DNA of 64,000 nucleotides. It comes from Vreelandella neptunia (lineage in GTDB: Bacteria; Pseudomonadota; Gammaproteobacteria; Pseudomonadales; Halomonadaceae). The notes beneath the pieces were generated by a model, which saw only the letters and a list, made by a program, of their open reading frames with translations, searched no databases and was not told the origin of the DNA. How positions within the stretch are numbered: position 1 is the stretch's first letter; each line of letters begins with the position of its first letter. Both the position numbers and the translations under genes were made by a program. Below are positions 56,093 to 64,000 of this stretch, one piece after another. The DNA lies in NCBI RefSeq assembly GCF_000712975.1, contig NZ_JHQL01000001.1:476625-540624 (forward strand). Reading direction: 5' to 3'.

Positions 56093-56272
56093 AAAGCTTT
56101 AACTATCCGGAAATTCCGGATAGTTCGCCAAGAGGGTAGGCACCAAGTTCAGCGGGAGATTGATCACTACACTCTGGACATGATTATCTCGGTTGGTTAT
56201 CGGGTGAAACCTCAGCGTGGCGTCCAATTTCGCAAACGGGCCACCCAGGTTCTCAAAGACGGTCTGGTGTAG
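56093..56272 (+). pseudogene. RhuM-family fragment
   Basis: About 60 codons: LTIRKFRIVRQEGRHQVQREIDHY then TLDMIISVGYRVKPQRGVQFRKRATQVLKD. This is the internal DMIIxVGYRV...GxQFRxWATQ block of RhuM-type virulence/defence proteins (about 330 aa when whole). Both ends are missing; a stop closes the frame at 56272. Confidence 0.8.
56101..56125. repeat. Perfect 25-bp palindrome (12-1-12)
   Basis: The half-site AACTATCCGGAA at 56101-56112 is followed by one A and then by its exact complement to 56125. It lies inside the RhuM fragment. Confidence 0.92.
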
Positions 56273-56434
56273 GGCTATCCCCTCAATCAACGCCGTCTAA
56301 CCGAAAGTGGTAGATGCGCGGTAGCTCATTTACTTCCAGAAGGCGTATTCCCAATCGCTGCGCGGTACCATGTAGACACTTCCACGCCCGTCTTGCGAGG
56401 CTGGCGTTTCACTCCCTGCCTAGGCCTATTTGTC

Positions 56435-56911
56435 ATGACACGTGTTGCTATTTTTGTGGATACCCAGAACGTCTACTACACCGTGCGCGAAGCCTACGGC
56501 AAGCACTTTGATTATCGCCGGTTTTGGGCGAAGGTGACGGCGGACCGTGAAGTACTCACTGCCCGCTGCTATGCCATTGATAAGGGCGATGCCAAGCAGC
56601 GTGAGTTCCAGAATATCCTCCGCTCGATTGGGTTTGAGGTCAGGCTCAAGCCGTTCATCCAGCGCTCGGATGGTTCTGCCAAGGGCGACTGGGACGTGGG
56701 GATCACGCTGGATGCTATCGAGTACGCGGCGAAAGCGGATGTGGTGGTGCTGGTCTCCGGCGATGGCGATTTCGATCTTCTGGCCCAGAAAATCCGTGAA
56801 GTACATGGCAAGCGTGTCGAGGTCTATGGCGTGCCCCAGCTCAGCGCAGCCTCTCTCATCAATGCCGCGAGCGAGTTTATTCCCATCGAGCGGGGATTGC
56901 TGTTGGGGTGA
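56435..56911 (+). CDS. NYN-domain (LabA/DUF88-like) putative ribonuclease
   Basis: A 158-aa PIN-like NYN protein. Acidic metal-site residues are visible in RVAIFVDTQNVYY, KGDWDVGITLDAIEYA and VLVSGDGDFDLLAQKI, and the ending VEVYGVPQLSAASLINAASEFI matches the family. The ATG at 56435 is where the conserved domain begins; the frame extends 14 codons upstream without support. It probably cleaves RNA, substrate unknown. Confidence 0.9.
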   Translation: MTRVAIFVDTQNVYYTVREAYGKHFDYRRFWAKVTADREVLTARCYAIDKGDAKQREFQNILRSIGFEVRLKPFIQRSDGSAKGDWDVGITLDAIEYAAKADVVVLVSGDGDFDLLAQKIREVHGKRVEVYGVPQLSAASLINAASEFIPIERGLLLG

Positions 56912-56936
56912 ATGAGAGGGCTGAGCCGAATAAACT

Positions 56937-57233
56937 TCACGCCTTTTCGATACCATCTACCAAAAAGACGCGGTAATCGGCACCCTGGAAACGGTGCTTA
57001 CGGGCTTCCTGATAGGCGGGGCTTTCGTACCAGGCGCGGGCGGCGGCCATATCGGGGAAGCGTAGAATCACCGCACCTTCCATGGCGCTACCTTCGAGCA
57101 CCTCAAACTCACCATAGAAGGCGAGCGGCTGTGGGTCGTGGCCTTCACGGGCGGCTTTGGCCTTTTCGCTGTAGCGTTTCATTTCTTCGTTATCGTGGGT
57201 GTGCTCACGGGTCAGTACGATGTAGGCGGGCAT
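56937..57233 (-). CDS. DUF1330-family protein
   Basis: A 98-aa ferredoxin-like-fold protein: PAYIVLTREHTHDNEEMKRY, LAFYGEFEVLEGSAMEGAVILRFPD and ARAWYESPAYQEARKHRFQGADY, read in pieces, are DUF1330 hallmarks. The function of the family is unknown. The start at 57233 is chosen by family fit and GAGGAGAA upstream. Confidence 0.88.
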   Translation of the reverse strand: MPAYIVLTREHTHDNEEMKRYSEKAKAAREGHDPQPLAFYGEFEVLEGSAMEGAVILRFPDMAAARAWYESPAYQEARKHRFQGADYRVFLVDGIEKA

Positions 57234-57454
57234 GCGGTTCTCCTCGTTGGTATAAAATGCGCTATGCAATCATACCTTTTATTGGTCAGGGGCTGTCCAC
57301 TTGCTCTCAAAACCTTGCTCTCAAAGCCTTACTCCCGCTCTTACTCCCAAAGCCCCATTAGCAAGCCACCTACCTATTCGATTGCCTTGATAGCATCTGT
57401 CGGTATGATGCTTTGGATGTTGTCCATCATTATGCCCCTTTACCATGAGCTTCT

Positions 57455-58654
57455 ATGACTCAATCTAAAACACCTTTCATTGTGGTGCTGAGCTTGGCAA
57501 TGACCATGATGCTGGGCCCGTTTTCCATGGATACGTACCTGCCAGCCTTTCCGATTATCGGTGAATCACTGGGGGTTTCTCAGCAGGCGGTGTCACTGAG
57601 TGTTTCGGTGTATGTCTTCGCGATGGCGTTTGGTCAGTTAATCGGCGGTGCGCTTTCAGACCGTTTCGGGCGCCAGCGGGTGCTGATGAGTGGGCTGGCG
57701 ATTTTTGCGCTCTCAAGCATTGTGATTGGTATGGCGGATTCCTTAAATACGCTGCTCTGGGGGCGCGCAGTGCAGGCCCTTGGTGCTGGTTCTACCCTGG
57801 TATCTGTACCGGCGCTGGTGCGTGACCGGGTGGCGGGCCGTGATGCCGCGAAACTGTTTTCGATGATGGGCTTTATCATGGTGCTGGCGCCAGGTATTGC
57901 GCCAAGTGTAGGCAGCGCGATTCTGACGCTAGGCTCCTGGCACACTATCTTTTTCGCTTTGGCGGTCTACGCGTTGCTGCTGGTGCCATTGCTGGTACGG
58001 GTACTCTTTACCGGTACGGGCAAGGTGTCTCGCATGAAAAGCCCTAAGATGAGCCTGCTGGCGCGTTATAAATTGGTTCTGTCGACAAAGCCGGCTCTGC
58101 CGTTCATCGTTTGGCAGGCTGCCTCATTTTCTACTCTGATGATGTTTATCACCTATGCCTCATTTATTTATCAGGGGCATTTCGGCCAGTCGCCTTCGGC
58201 GTTTTCGATGCTGTTTGCAGCGAATATCGTCGCGATGCTTATCTTCAATATTCTCAATCGAATCCTGCTTTCCAGGTTGCCGTCGCTGCGTATTTTGCAG
58301 TTGGCAACGGGCTGTCAGGGTATCGGCATACTGCTGCTGGTGATGGCTGCCTTTATGGAGTGGCCGCTGTACGCTTTCCTACCCGCCATGATGTTGACCA
58401 TCGGCTCGATAGGGGCGATCTCGCCGAATATCCAGGCCTGCTTTTTGGAGTTCTTTCCCACCAGTGGCGGGACGGCCGCAGCACTTTTGGGTGCTGCCCA
58501 GTTCGGGGTCGCCGGGCTGCTCAGCGCACTGTCCGCTATGTTGCCGCATACGCTTGAAGCGGTCATTCTAGCCATGGCCGCCTGTGGGCTGGTGGCGTAT
58601 GTGATGCTTGCCCGTTCTATTATTAAAGGGCGTGCCACTACTGAGGCGCCCTAG
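57455..58654 (+). CDS. MFS multidrug exporter, Bcr/CflA family
   Basis: A 399-aa 12-helix transporter. The family start FIVVLSLAMTMMLGPFSMDTYLPAFP, the loop LIGGALSDRFGRQRVLM (motif A) and the motif C-like VLAPGIAPSVGSAILTLGSWH are visible in pieces. Bcr/CflA proteins export drugs or metabolites with protons. It stands alone with its own leader. Confidence 0.93.
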   Translation: MTQSKTPFIVVLSLAMTMMLGPFSMDTYLPAFPIIGESLGVSQQAVSLSVSVYVFAMAFGQLIGGALSDRFGRQRVLMSGLAIFALSSIVIGMADSLNTLLWGRAVQALGAGSTLVSVPALVRDRVAGRDAAKLFSMMGFIMVLAPGIAPSVGSAILTLGSWHTIFFALAVYALLLVPLLVRVLFTGTGKVSRMKSPKMSLLARYKLVLSTKPALPFIVWQAASFSTLMMFITYASFIYQGHFGQSPSAFSMLFAANIVAMLIFNILNRILLSRLPSLRILQLATGCQGIGILLLVMAAFMEWPLYAFLPAMMLTIGSIGAISPNIQACFLEFFPTSGGTAAALLGAAQFGVAGLLSALSAMLPHTLEAVILAMAACGLVAYVMLARSIIKGRATTEAP

Positions 58655-58732
58655 GTCAGGCGGCGCGCCCTTGGTAAACGCCTCGTGTTATCCAAAACAT
58701 AATGACCATGACGTTAGAAAAGGCTGGCTGTA

Positions 58733-59524
58733 ATGAATATAGATCTTTACCAAGTCGATGCGTTTGCCTCTAAACCGTTTGAAGGTAACCCTGCGGCGGT
58801 TTGTCCGTTGGAAACGTGGCTAGATGATGGGTTATTGCAGGCGATAGCCACAGAGAACAACCTCTCTGAAACCGCCTTTTTTGTGCCGACTGAATCTGGC
58901 TATCAGCTGCGCTGGTTTACCCCTGCGGTAGAAGTGGATTTGTGTGGTCATGCCACGCTGGCGGCGGCGTGGGTGATTTTTAATATGCTGGGCGATAGTG
59001 CTGAACTGCTGCAGTTCGAGACCCGCAGCGGCCAGCTTTTAGTGCAGCGTGACGGCTACGAACTGGCAATGGATTTTCCCGCAAAGGTCGTCGAACCTTT
59101 AACGATGGAAGCTGAGGTAAAGGCAGCGCTAGGGATTAACGAGATCGAAGAACTGCTGATATCTGACGATATCGTGGTGGTGGTTAACGATGCGCAGTTG
59201 ATTGAATCGCTAACGCCGGATATGCAGCAATTGAAGCGCCTTCCAGGCCGCGGCATTGTCGTTACTGCGAAAGGCAGCGATGTAGACGTTGTCTCTCGCT
59301 GGTTCGGCCCCAACGTAGGTGTGGAAGAAGATCCTGTTACTGGCTCGGCGCATACCTCGCTTGCGCCTTATTGGGCGAAACGGCTGGGTAAGCAGCAGCT
59401 TACCGCACGCCAGGGTGGTGCCCGCAAAGGTGCGCTGAGCTGCGAGATAGAAGGCGACCGCGTCATTATCAAAGGCCGCGTTGCGCCTTACTTGAAAGGG
59501 GTGATTACGCTGCCACCACAGTGA
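58733..59524 (+). CDS. PhzF-family isomerase-like protein
   Basis: A 263-aa protein of the PhzF/DapF-fold family. DAFASKPFEGNPAAVCPLETWL is the family start, the catalytic glutamate lies in TENNLSETAFF (about residue 46), DLCGHATLAAAWV follows, and the second-half signature is EEDPVTGSAHTSLAPYW. Most relatives outside phenazine operons have no assigned substrate, and there is no phenazine gene nearby. Confidence 0.92.
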   Translation: MNIDLYQVDAFASKPFEGNPAAVCPLETWLDDGLLQAIATENNLSETAFFVPTESGYQLRWFTPAVEVDLCGHATLAAAWVIFNMLGDSAELLQFETRSGQLLVQRDGYELAMDFPAKVVEPLTMEAEVKAALGINEIEELLISDDIVVVVNDAQLIESLTPDMQQLKRLPGRGIVVTAKGSDVDVVSRWFGPNVGVEEDPVTGSAHTSLAPYWAKRLGKQQLTARQGGARKGALSCEIEGDRVIIKGRVAPYLKGVITLPPQ

Positions 59525-59554
59525 CGTGGCAGGGTAGGCGTCGTCGGTCATTTG

Positions 59555-60082
59555 CTAATGGGGATTAGCGGGGTCGTCGGCTGGTATAAAGGTCGCAGGC
59601 TCAGCCACGGGAGGTAGCTGCTTGTTTTCCAGGGTAGCCAAGGCAATCTTGTAACAATCCTCAATATGGCTGTTGCCCATGTACTTCATGGCAGTAAAGC
59701 TAATAGTGCCAGCCACAGCGCTGCCAATGAAGGGAACAAACTTAGTAACCCCTTTGGCGGCGACCTTAACGCCCATCTTGTTCAGCAGCGTTATAATTAG
59801 TTTCTTGGTGATGTATTTTCCGGCTAACTTGCTTCCCGTATTGGAAATGGCGGTCATCACAAAGAGTTTGGTTTCGGTATCCAGGCTTTCGATTTGTTCA
59901 GGCGACAACCCAAACTGAGCGTTAATTTTGGGAATTATGCGCATTAAGATAGCTACGTCTGAACCGATATCTAGCCCAGGTATAGGAATGACAGCGGTGC
60001 CCGCCGAGATTCCCGCGCTTTTGGTCACCATCGAATAGCATGACTTTTTAATAGCGTCGAGTTCTTCCCTTGTCTCAATCAT
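59555..60082 (-). CDS. Uncharacterised small membrane-associated protein
   Basis: A 175-aa protein with two hydrophobic segments (SAGTAVIPIPGLDIGSDVAILM near 24-45; FVPFIGSAVAGTISFTAMKYM near 117-138) and a helical middle. The IPIPGLDIGSDVAIL motif is reminiscent of C-terminal domains of GTPase-associated DUF697/IRG-like proteins, but I do not recognise the family with confidence. Confidence 0.75.
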   Translation of the reverse strand: MIETREELDAIKKSCYSMVTKSAGISAGTAVIPIPGLDIGSDVAILMRIIPKINAQFGLSPEQIESLDTETKLFVMTAISNTGSKLAGKYITKKLIITLLNKMGVKVAAKGVTKFVPFIGSAVAGTISFTAMKYMGNSHIEDCYKIALATLENKQLPPVAEPATFIPADDPANPH

Positions 60083-60170
60083 GCGGCATTCCTTTTTTAC
60101 GATGCTGATATAACCGTAGCCGACGGCTGCGCGAAATTCGATGTTGTGGGGGATGTTGCCAGGTGAGCCC

Positions 60171-60614
60171 TTATGCTTTCACTGCCCCACATCCCCGTTC
60201 AGTGCAGGCGGGTTGGTGGTCATATAGCGTTTGAATGATCTGGCAGTTGGCAGTTTTTCCGCCTCGGCATTGGTGAACCACTTGGCGCAGTTCGCCTGCC
60301 AGGGCTTGTAAAGCGGCGATACGCTCTTCTAAGTGTTCTAGGTGGCGGCTGGCGATATCATCGGCGGCGGTGCAGTCGGTATCAGGGTTGTCGGAAAGCG
60401 CTAGCAATTCCTGAATGCTGTGCAGGTCTAACCCTAGGCTACGACCATGGCGAATGAAGCCAATGCGTTCTAGCGCGGCCTGATCATACAATCGATAGCC
60501 TTGTTCTCCCCGCTGTGGCGGTGCCAGTAATCCCAACTTTTCATAATGGCGAATGCTTTCCGGCGAGCATCCGGTTCGGCTGGCAACTTCCCCAATACGA
60601 TAGTGGCGTTTCAT
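60171..60614 (-). CDS. MerR-family metal-responsive regulator
   Basis: A 147-aa MerR protein. HTH: RIGEVASRTGCSPESIRHYEKLGLL with the wing RGEQGYRLYD. Cys81 begins the dimerisation helix (DCTAADD), and the metal loop is CRGGKTANC (Cys116, Cys124), with a further C-terminal Cys pair (Cys137, Cys142). Cys at position 81 favours divalent metals (zinc, cadmium, lead) over copper. It is divergent from the efflux permease and a matching operator lies between them. Confidence 0.9.
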   Translation of the reverse strand: MKRHYRIGEVASRTGCSPESIRHYEKLGLLAPPQRGEQGYRLYDQAALERIGFIRHGRSLGLDLHSIQELLALSDNPDTDCTAADDIASRHLEHLEERIAALQALAGELRQVVHQCRGGKTANCQIIQTLYDHQPACTERGCGAVKA

Positions 60615-60618
60615 CGGC

Positions 60619-60649
60619 TTGACCCTGTAACGATGACAGGGTTTAGGCT
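60619..60649 (+). promoter_or_regulatory. MerR-type promoter/operator of the efflux permease
   Basis: TTGACC (60619-60624) and TAGGCT (60644-60649) are 19 bp apart, the hallmark long spacer of MerR-activated promoters, and the spacer holds the perfect dyad ACCCTGT-N7-ACAGGGT (60622-60642). Confidence 0.9.
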
Positions 60650-60687
60650 AGTCGTTACTTTGATAGTTAACAAGCAGGTAACTGACG

Positions 60688-61716
60688 ATGAAGCTGATCA
60701 ACGAGCTGTTGAGTATTGCCTTAACCGCTGCCCCTTGGCTGTTACTGGGGTTGGTGATTGCGGGGCTGATTAAGGCGTTGATGCCAGAGCATTTGCTACA
60801 GCGTTGGATGGGTGGGCGTGGGCTGGGAAGTATTACCCGAGCGGCGGTGATTGGGATGCCGTTGCCGCTGTGTTCGTGTGGGGCGATTCCTACCGCGCTG
60901 GCGCTGCATCGGGGCGGGGCGGGCCGTGGGCCAACCACGTCTTTTTTGATCAGCACCCCAGGCGTGGGGGTAGATTCAATGCTCATCACCAGTGTGCTGT
61001 TAGGCCCCCTAATGGCGCTTGCTCGGGTGCTGGGAGCGTTGGTAACCGCGATAGTGACGGGTATTTTAGTGGGCTTTACTGGCCAAACAGGGCTGCCGAA
61101 AAACACCCCTGTTAGCAGCTGCTGTGCATCAAAAGGCTGTGACGCTGACGGCGCCAACGCACATGCCTCTGATTCGACGGGGGTGATCGCAGGGTTGAAG
61201 TATGCCTTCAGTGATTTATTGGATGATATCAGTCGCTGGATGTTTGCCGGTTTATTGCTAGCAGGGGTGCTGGTGACCTTTGTGCCGCCAGAAACCCTGG
61301 TGGGATTTTCAGGTGGTTTGTGGGCGTTACTCCTTATGGCGGTCATCGGCATTCCTTTGTATATCTGTGCTACCGCAGCCACCCCCGTTGCTGCAGGTTT
61401 ACTATTGGCGGGCATTTCACCAGGAATGGCGCTAGTCTTTCTGCTTGCTGGCCCTGTAACGAGCCTAGCCACCCTGGCTATTCTGCGGCGTGAGTTTGGC
61501 AGCCAAGCGTTAGCGGTTTATCTCGTCAGCATTCTGCTGGTGACGGTGTTGATCGGTTGGGTGTTTGATCAAGGACTGGCGATGACAGGGTGGGACCCCG
61601 TTCAACAGGCGAGCCAAGTTCAGGAGCTGCTGCCGGTGTGGCTAGAATGGCTGGCTTTAGCAGCACTGGTAGTATTTGCTATTCGCCCTGTTCGTAAGCG
61701 GTTGTTCGGGTTTTAG
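60688..61716 (+). CDS. SO_0444-type Cu/Zn efflux permease
   Basis: A 342-aa inner-membrane permease of the YraQ/DUF318 (ArsP-like) superfamily. IGMPLPLCSCGAIPTALALHRGG contains the CSCG motif, and the second repeat has IGIPLYICATAATPVAAGLL. A cytoplasmic loop at about 147-155 holds SSCCASKGC, a likely metal-binding patch. The ATG at 60688 is about 38 bp after the -10. Regulation by the divergent MerR protein points to divalent metal export. Confidence 0.9.
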   Translation: MKLINELLSIALTAAPWLLLGLVIAGLIKALMPEHLLQRWMGGRGLGSITRAAVIGMPLPLCSCGAIPTALALHRGGAGRGPTTSFLISTPGVGVDSMLITSVLLGPLMALARVLGALVTAIVTGILVGFTGQTGLPKNTPVSSCCASKGCDADGANAHASDSTGVIAGLKYAFSDLLDDISRWMFAGLLLAGVLVTFVPPETLVGFSGGLWALLLMAVIGIPLYICATAATPVAAGLLLAGISPGMALVFLLAGPVTSLATLAILRREFGSQALAVYLVSILLVTVLIGWVFDQGLAMTGWDPVQQASQVQELLPVWLEWLALAALVVFAIRPVRKRLFGF

Positions 61717-61812
61717 ATCGCTGCATTCACTAATAAGTCTTTTGAAGAAATGATCATAAATAGAGCTGAGCTTTACCGGTAGTTAGCCTTAGAAACGCAC
61801 CTGCGGCAGGGG

Positions 61813-62502
61813 TTGTCGACCATTAATAGAGTCGTCTGCGTACTGATTTTGCTGGCATCGCTGGTGGCTATTTTGGAAACGGAGCCAATGCTGCGGGCAC
61901 TTTCACCACGCCTTTTTCTTACCCTAGAAACCGTGTTTGTGGTGATCTTTATCGGCGAGTATTTACTGCGTCTGTATGTTGTCGGTGAAGATCCTCGTTA
62001 CCGCGGGATAAAAGGCCGGTTGCGCTATGTATTTTCGTTTTGGGCCATGGTGGATTTACTGGCGATTTTGCCGTATTTCCTGGGGTTTATGGTTCAAAAC
62101 AACGGCTTCTTACTACATATGTTGCGTTTGGCGCTAATGTTGCGACTAACCCGTTTAGGCCGATTCAGCCAGGCTTGGGTAGCGCTGGCAGAGGCGCTGA
62201 AATCTCGTTCTCATGAGCTGTGGTTGAGTGCGGGTCTAGCGATGCTATTGCTGTTACTTTCCTCTTTCTGCCTGTATTTAGCAGAAGCCTCTGCCCAACC
62301 GGAAGTGTTTGGCAGCGTGCTCCGTGTGCTGTGGTGGAGTGTTACTACGCTGACGACGGTGGGGTATGGCGATATGGTTCCTATCACTGGGTTAGGTAAG
62401 TTTTTTGCGGGATTAACGGCGGTGGCGGGCATCGGGATTATCGCGATGCCCACGGGGATTTTGGCGGCGGTATTAAGTGATGCGTTTCAGAAAAATCGCT
62501 AG
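61813..62502 (+). CDS. Ion transporter / potassium channel-like protein
   Basis: A 229-aa voltage-gated-type channel subunit: S1 around residues 5-22, S4-like HMLRLALMLRLTRLGRF, and the potassium filter TLTTVGYGD near residue 180. It lacks the zinc ribbon of the channel at 16,456. The start is uncertain: the TTG at 61813 has no proper ribosome site, and the frame is open back to 61783 with sequence (ETHLRQG) that could belong to the family's N-terminus. Confidence 0.83.
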   Translation: MSTINRVVCVLILLASLVAILETEPMLRALSPRLFLTLETVFVVIFIGEYLLRLYVVGEDPRYRGIKGRLRYVFSFWAMVDLLAILPYFLGFMVQNNGFLLHMLRLALMLRLTRLGRFSQAWVALAEALKSRSHELWLSAGLAMLLLLLSSFCLYLAEASAQPEVFGSVLRVLWWSVTTLTTVGYGDMVPITGLGKFFAGLTAVAGIGIIAMPTGILAAVLSDAFQKNR

Positions 62503-62584
62503 TCTCCGGTGGGAAGTCATCCGCTGAGGCTTTTAGGTGCTATTCCCACGACGAGCGGGGCGTCATGTCGTGGAAAACGTGTTA

Positions 62585-63325
62585 CTAAAACATCCAGGTT
62601 GCGCCTAGTAGTGGGCCACTCATCGACACATCAACGCGGGTGCCGTTTTCATCGCGGTCTACTGCTAAGTGCCGAAAGCCTGCTGAAAGGTGAAAAGCAT
62701 CATTTACCTGGTAGTTCGCCGTGGCGACCGCTTGCCATGTGCTACTGGCATCTATGCCGAAGCCGCCCCCATCAACATGCACTAACGTTGACCACTTAGG
62801 TGTCCACGTTGAGCGCAGCCGGGCGGCTAAAAGTGGATCGACCCAGCGTTCCGTGTGACTGGCGCTAATGCCTAAGGCGGGCACGCTCACGTCAGCTTCT
62901 ATTCGCCAAGCCCGTGCACCCGCTAATAGATCTAGGTATTGGGTCGGGGTGTTGAGCACTTGATAGCCTGCTGCTGCGGTTATCGAACGCTGACGTAGGT
63001 TGCCTTCTATCGCAACGCCGGGCTGCAACGTGCTCTCATGGCTCAGTGATGCCCAGGTAATATCTCCAAACAAAACCCAGCGGTCTTTACGGGCGCTACC
63101 GGCCATAAAAAAAGCACCTTCTAGGTCACTCAATACATCACTAAAAGAGCGTGAGGTGCTGATGGTTGGGGCGTTGGAGAGTGGCCGGACATCGCCAGCC
63201 AGCGCTGTCATCCACACATAGGGGGTTAGCTGGAAACGCCAAGAGTCGTCTTGTGCGTGGGTGTTGGCGGCGAAGCCAGCAGCCATAAAGCCAACTGAGG
63301 CAATAAGTAAGCGGGCGTTGGGCAT
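62585..63325 (-). CDS. Outer-membrane beta-barrel protein (unknown)
   Basis: A 246-aa secreted protein. Signal peptide residues 1-24 with cleavage near ANTHA/QDD. The mature part alternates beta strands with aromatic ends (FQLTPYVWMTALAGDVRP, ITAAAGYQVL, LSAGFRHLAVDRDENG) and ends LLGATWMF, a C-terminal Phe as in outer-membrane barrels. The function is unknown. ATG 63325 is chosen because AGGA is 9 nt upstream; the ATG at 63331 is too close. Confidence 0.82.
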   Translation of the reverse strand: MPNARLLIASVGFMAAGFAANTHAQDDSWRFQLTPYVWMTALAGDVRPLSNAPTISTSRSFSDVLSDLEGAFFMAGSARKDRWVLFGDITWASLSHESTLQPGVAIEGNLRQRSITAAAGYQVLNTPTQYLDLLAGARAWRIEADVSVPALGISASHTERWVDPLLAARLRSTWTPKWSTLVHVDGGGFGIDASSTWQAVATANYQVNDAFHLSAGFRHLAVDRDENGTRVDVSMSGPLLGATWMF

Positions 63326-63331
63326 CGTCAT

Positions 63332-63373
63332 TGTCCTAATGAGAGTGTCCTAATGAGAGTGTCTTAATGTTAG
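63332..63373. repeat. 14-bp tandem repeat carrying the ribosome site of the barrel gene
   Basis: TGTCCTAATGAGAG at 63332-63345 and again at 63346-63359, with a degenerate third copy to 63373. On the minus strand each copy supplies an AGGA, so the ribosome-binding site itself is duplicated. Confidence 0.9.
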
Positions 63374-63403
63374 CCGTGCCGTTTAACTTTTACCGAGATA
63401 TGT

Positions 63404-64000
63404 TCACCGACTCAATCGGTAGCGCAGTTTTGGTAGTGTGCGAGCGACGGGCGGCAGGCGGGTTGCCATGACTAATGCGGCAATGGCGGCATACATGGCC
63501 CACTCTTGCATGTCGGCACGTACTACCCAGAAAAAGTGCAGTAACACTAAGCCTAAAATGACATAAGAAAATTTGTGTAGCGGTTTCCAGCGTTTGCCTA
63601 AGCGGCGAATTGACCAGCGGTTAGAGGTAGCACCTAATACGGCAAGGCCGATCAGTGCGATCATGCCAACAATGATATAGGGCCGTTTGATCAACTCGCT
63701 ACCTAGTAGTGCCCAGTTAAGCCCCAGAATAAACAGCGCGTAGCTGAGCATATGCAGGGTGGCATAGGCGAGTGTCCACAGACCAAGTTGACGGCGGATC
63801 AATGCAAAGCCTTTCCAGCGGGTGAACTTAGTGAGCGGCGTAAGACTCAGCGTGAGGAGCAGCATACATAGCCCGCCAATGCCGATGTTCAGCAGCAGGT
63901 AATTCCCTGGCTCGGGGCCAGCGGCGTTACTGGCTACCTGCCAGCCCCAGAACACCAGCGGCGCGAGCGCCGCCAGGAAAACGCCTATCCGCCACAGTAA
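63404..64000 (-). CDS. msrQ: MsrQ (YedZ-like) heme-binding membrane protein, 5' end outside the window
   Basis: The membrane subunit that feeds electrons from the quinone pool to the periplasmic methionine sulfoxide reductase MsrP. Residues LLLTLSLTPL, FALIRRQLGLWTLAYATLHMLSYA (His-containing heme helix) and WKPLHKFSYVILGLVLLHFFWVVRAD match the family in pieces. The frame is open to the window end (LLWRIGVFLAALAPLVFWGW), so a few N-terminal residues are missing. msrP would lie just beyond. Confidence 0.92.
   Translation of the reverse strand, partial: LLWRIGVFLAALAPLVFWGWQVASNAAGPEPGNYLLLNIGIGGLCMLLLTLSLTPLTKFTRWKGFALIRRQLGLWTLAYATLHMLSYALFILGLNWALLGSELIKRPYIIVGMIALIGLAVLGATSNRWSIRRLGKRWKPLHKFSYVILGLVLLHFFWVVRADMQEWAMYAAIAALVMATRLPPVARTLPKLRYRLSR

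Overview
The window looks like a chromosome segment of a halophilic gammaproteobacterium of the Halomonas/Halomonadaceae type. This rests on the gene order (ccm operon, then smc-zipA-ligA, and xseA near guaB-guaA), the protein style (acidic proteins, moderate GC) and several osmotic-stress-type envelope genes. No rRNA, tRNA, CRISPR array or transposase was recognised.

Core left part (1-32,712): the 3' part of a cytochrome c maturation operon (ccmF-ccmG-ccmH-ccmI), smc, an unusually long zipA, ligA, a UPF0270 protein, mnmC, a YciI-rnm-YciO group, a voltage-gated-type ion channel, a CYTH triphosphatase, a DUF47-Pit phosphate uptake pair, argA, an SDR oxidoreductase, a stress-type operon (unnoticed 45-aa ORF; YqjD/holin/DUF3618-like proteins), xseA, an NptA-PhoU phosphate pair behind two good Pho-box matches, and guaB-guaA.

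Island inserted at the 3' end of guaA (about 32,698-49,909): it is bounded by an imperfect 18-bp direct repeat that re-encodes the guaA C-terminus (IEWE-stop). From left to right it carries a P4-type tyrosine integrase with a cluster of repeated arm-like sites; a large SEC-C protein with a possible PD-(D/E)xK nuclease core; a zinc/HTH protein; an AlpA-RepA-RepC replication module with four 21-bp iterons and a hairpin-rich origin; an RP4-like oriT; IncP-type trbJ-trbK-trbL; traJ; a serine resolvase; and a 1,436-residue NACHT/STAND-like ATPase with a C-terminal PD-(D/E)xK-like nuclease. Two perfect KorB operators are present without korB, and there is an oriT plus TraJ without a relaxase. The island therefore looks like a rearranged plasmid-derived element that needs help from elsewhere to transfer and that carries probable defence cargo.

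Second accessory stretch (49,910-56,300): a visibly AT-rich two-gene unit (SF1 UvrD/Rep-like helicase plus a 215-aa partner, overlapping by 4 bp) is a candidate defence system. It is followed by a graveyard of toxin-antitoxin pieces: a parD relic, a 5'-truncated fic with an in-frame stop, a DUF4357 remnant, an AbiEi antitoxin with a truncated AbiEii toxin, one intact ParDE pair and a RhuM fragment.

Core right part (56,300-64,000): a NYN-domain protein, a DUF1330 protein, a Bcr/CflA-type MFS exporter, a PhzF-like isomerase, a small membrane protein, a MerR regulator divergent from a CSCG-type metal efflux permease with a textbook 19-bp-spacer operator, a second ion channel, an outer-membrane beta-barrel protein, and the 3' part of msrQ running off the window end.
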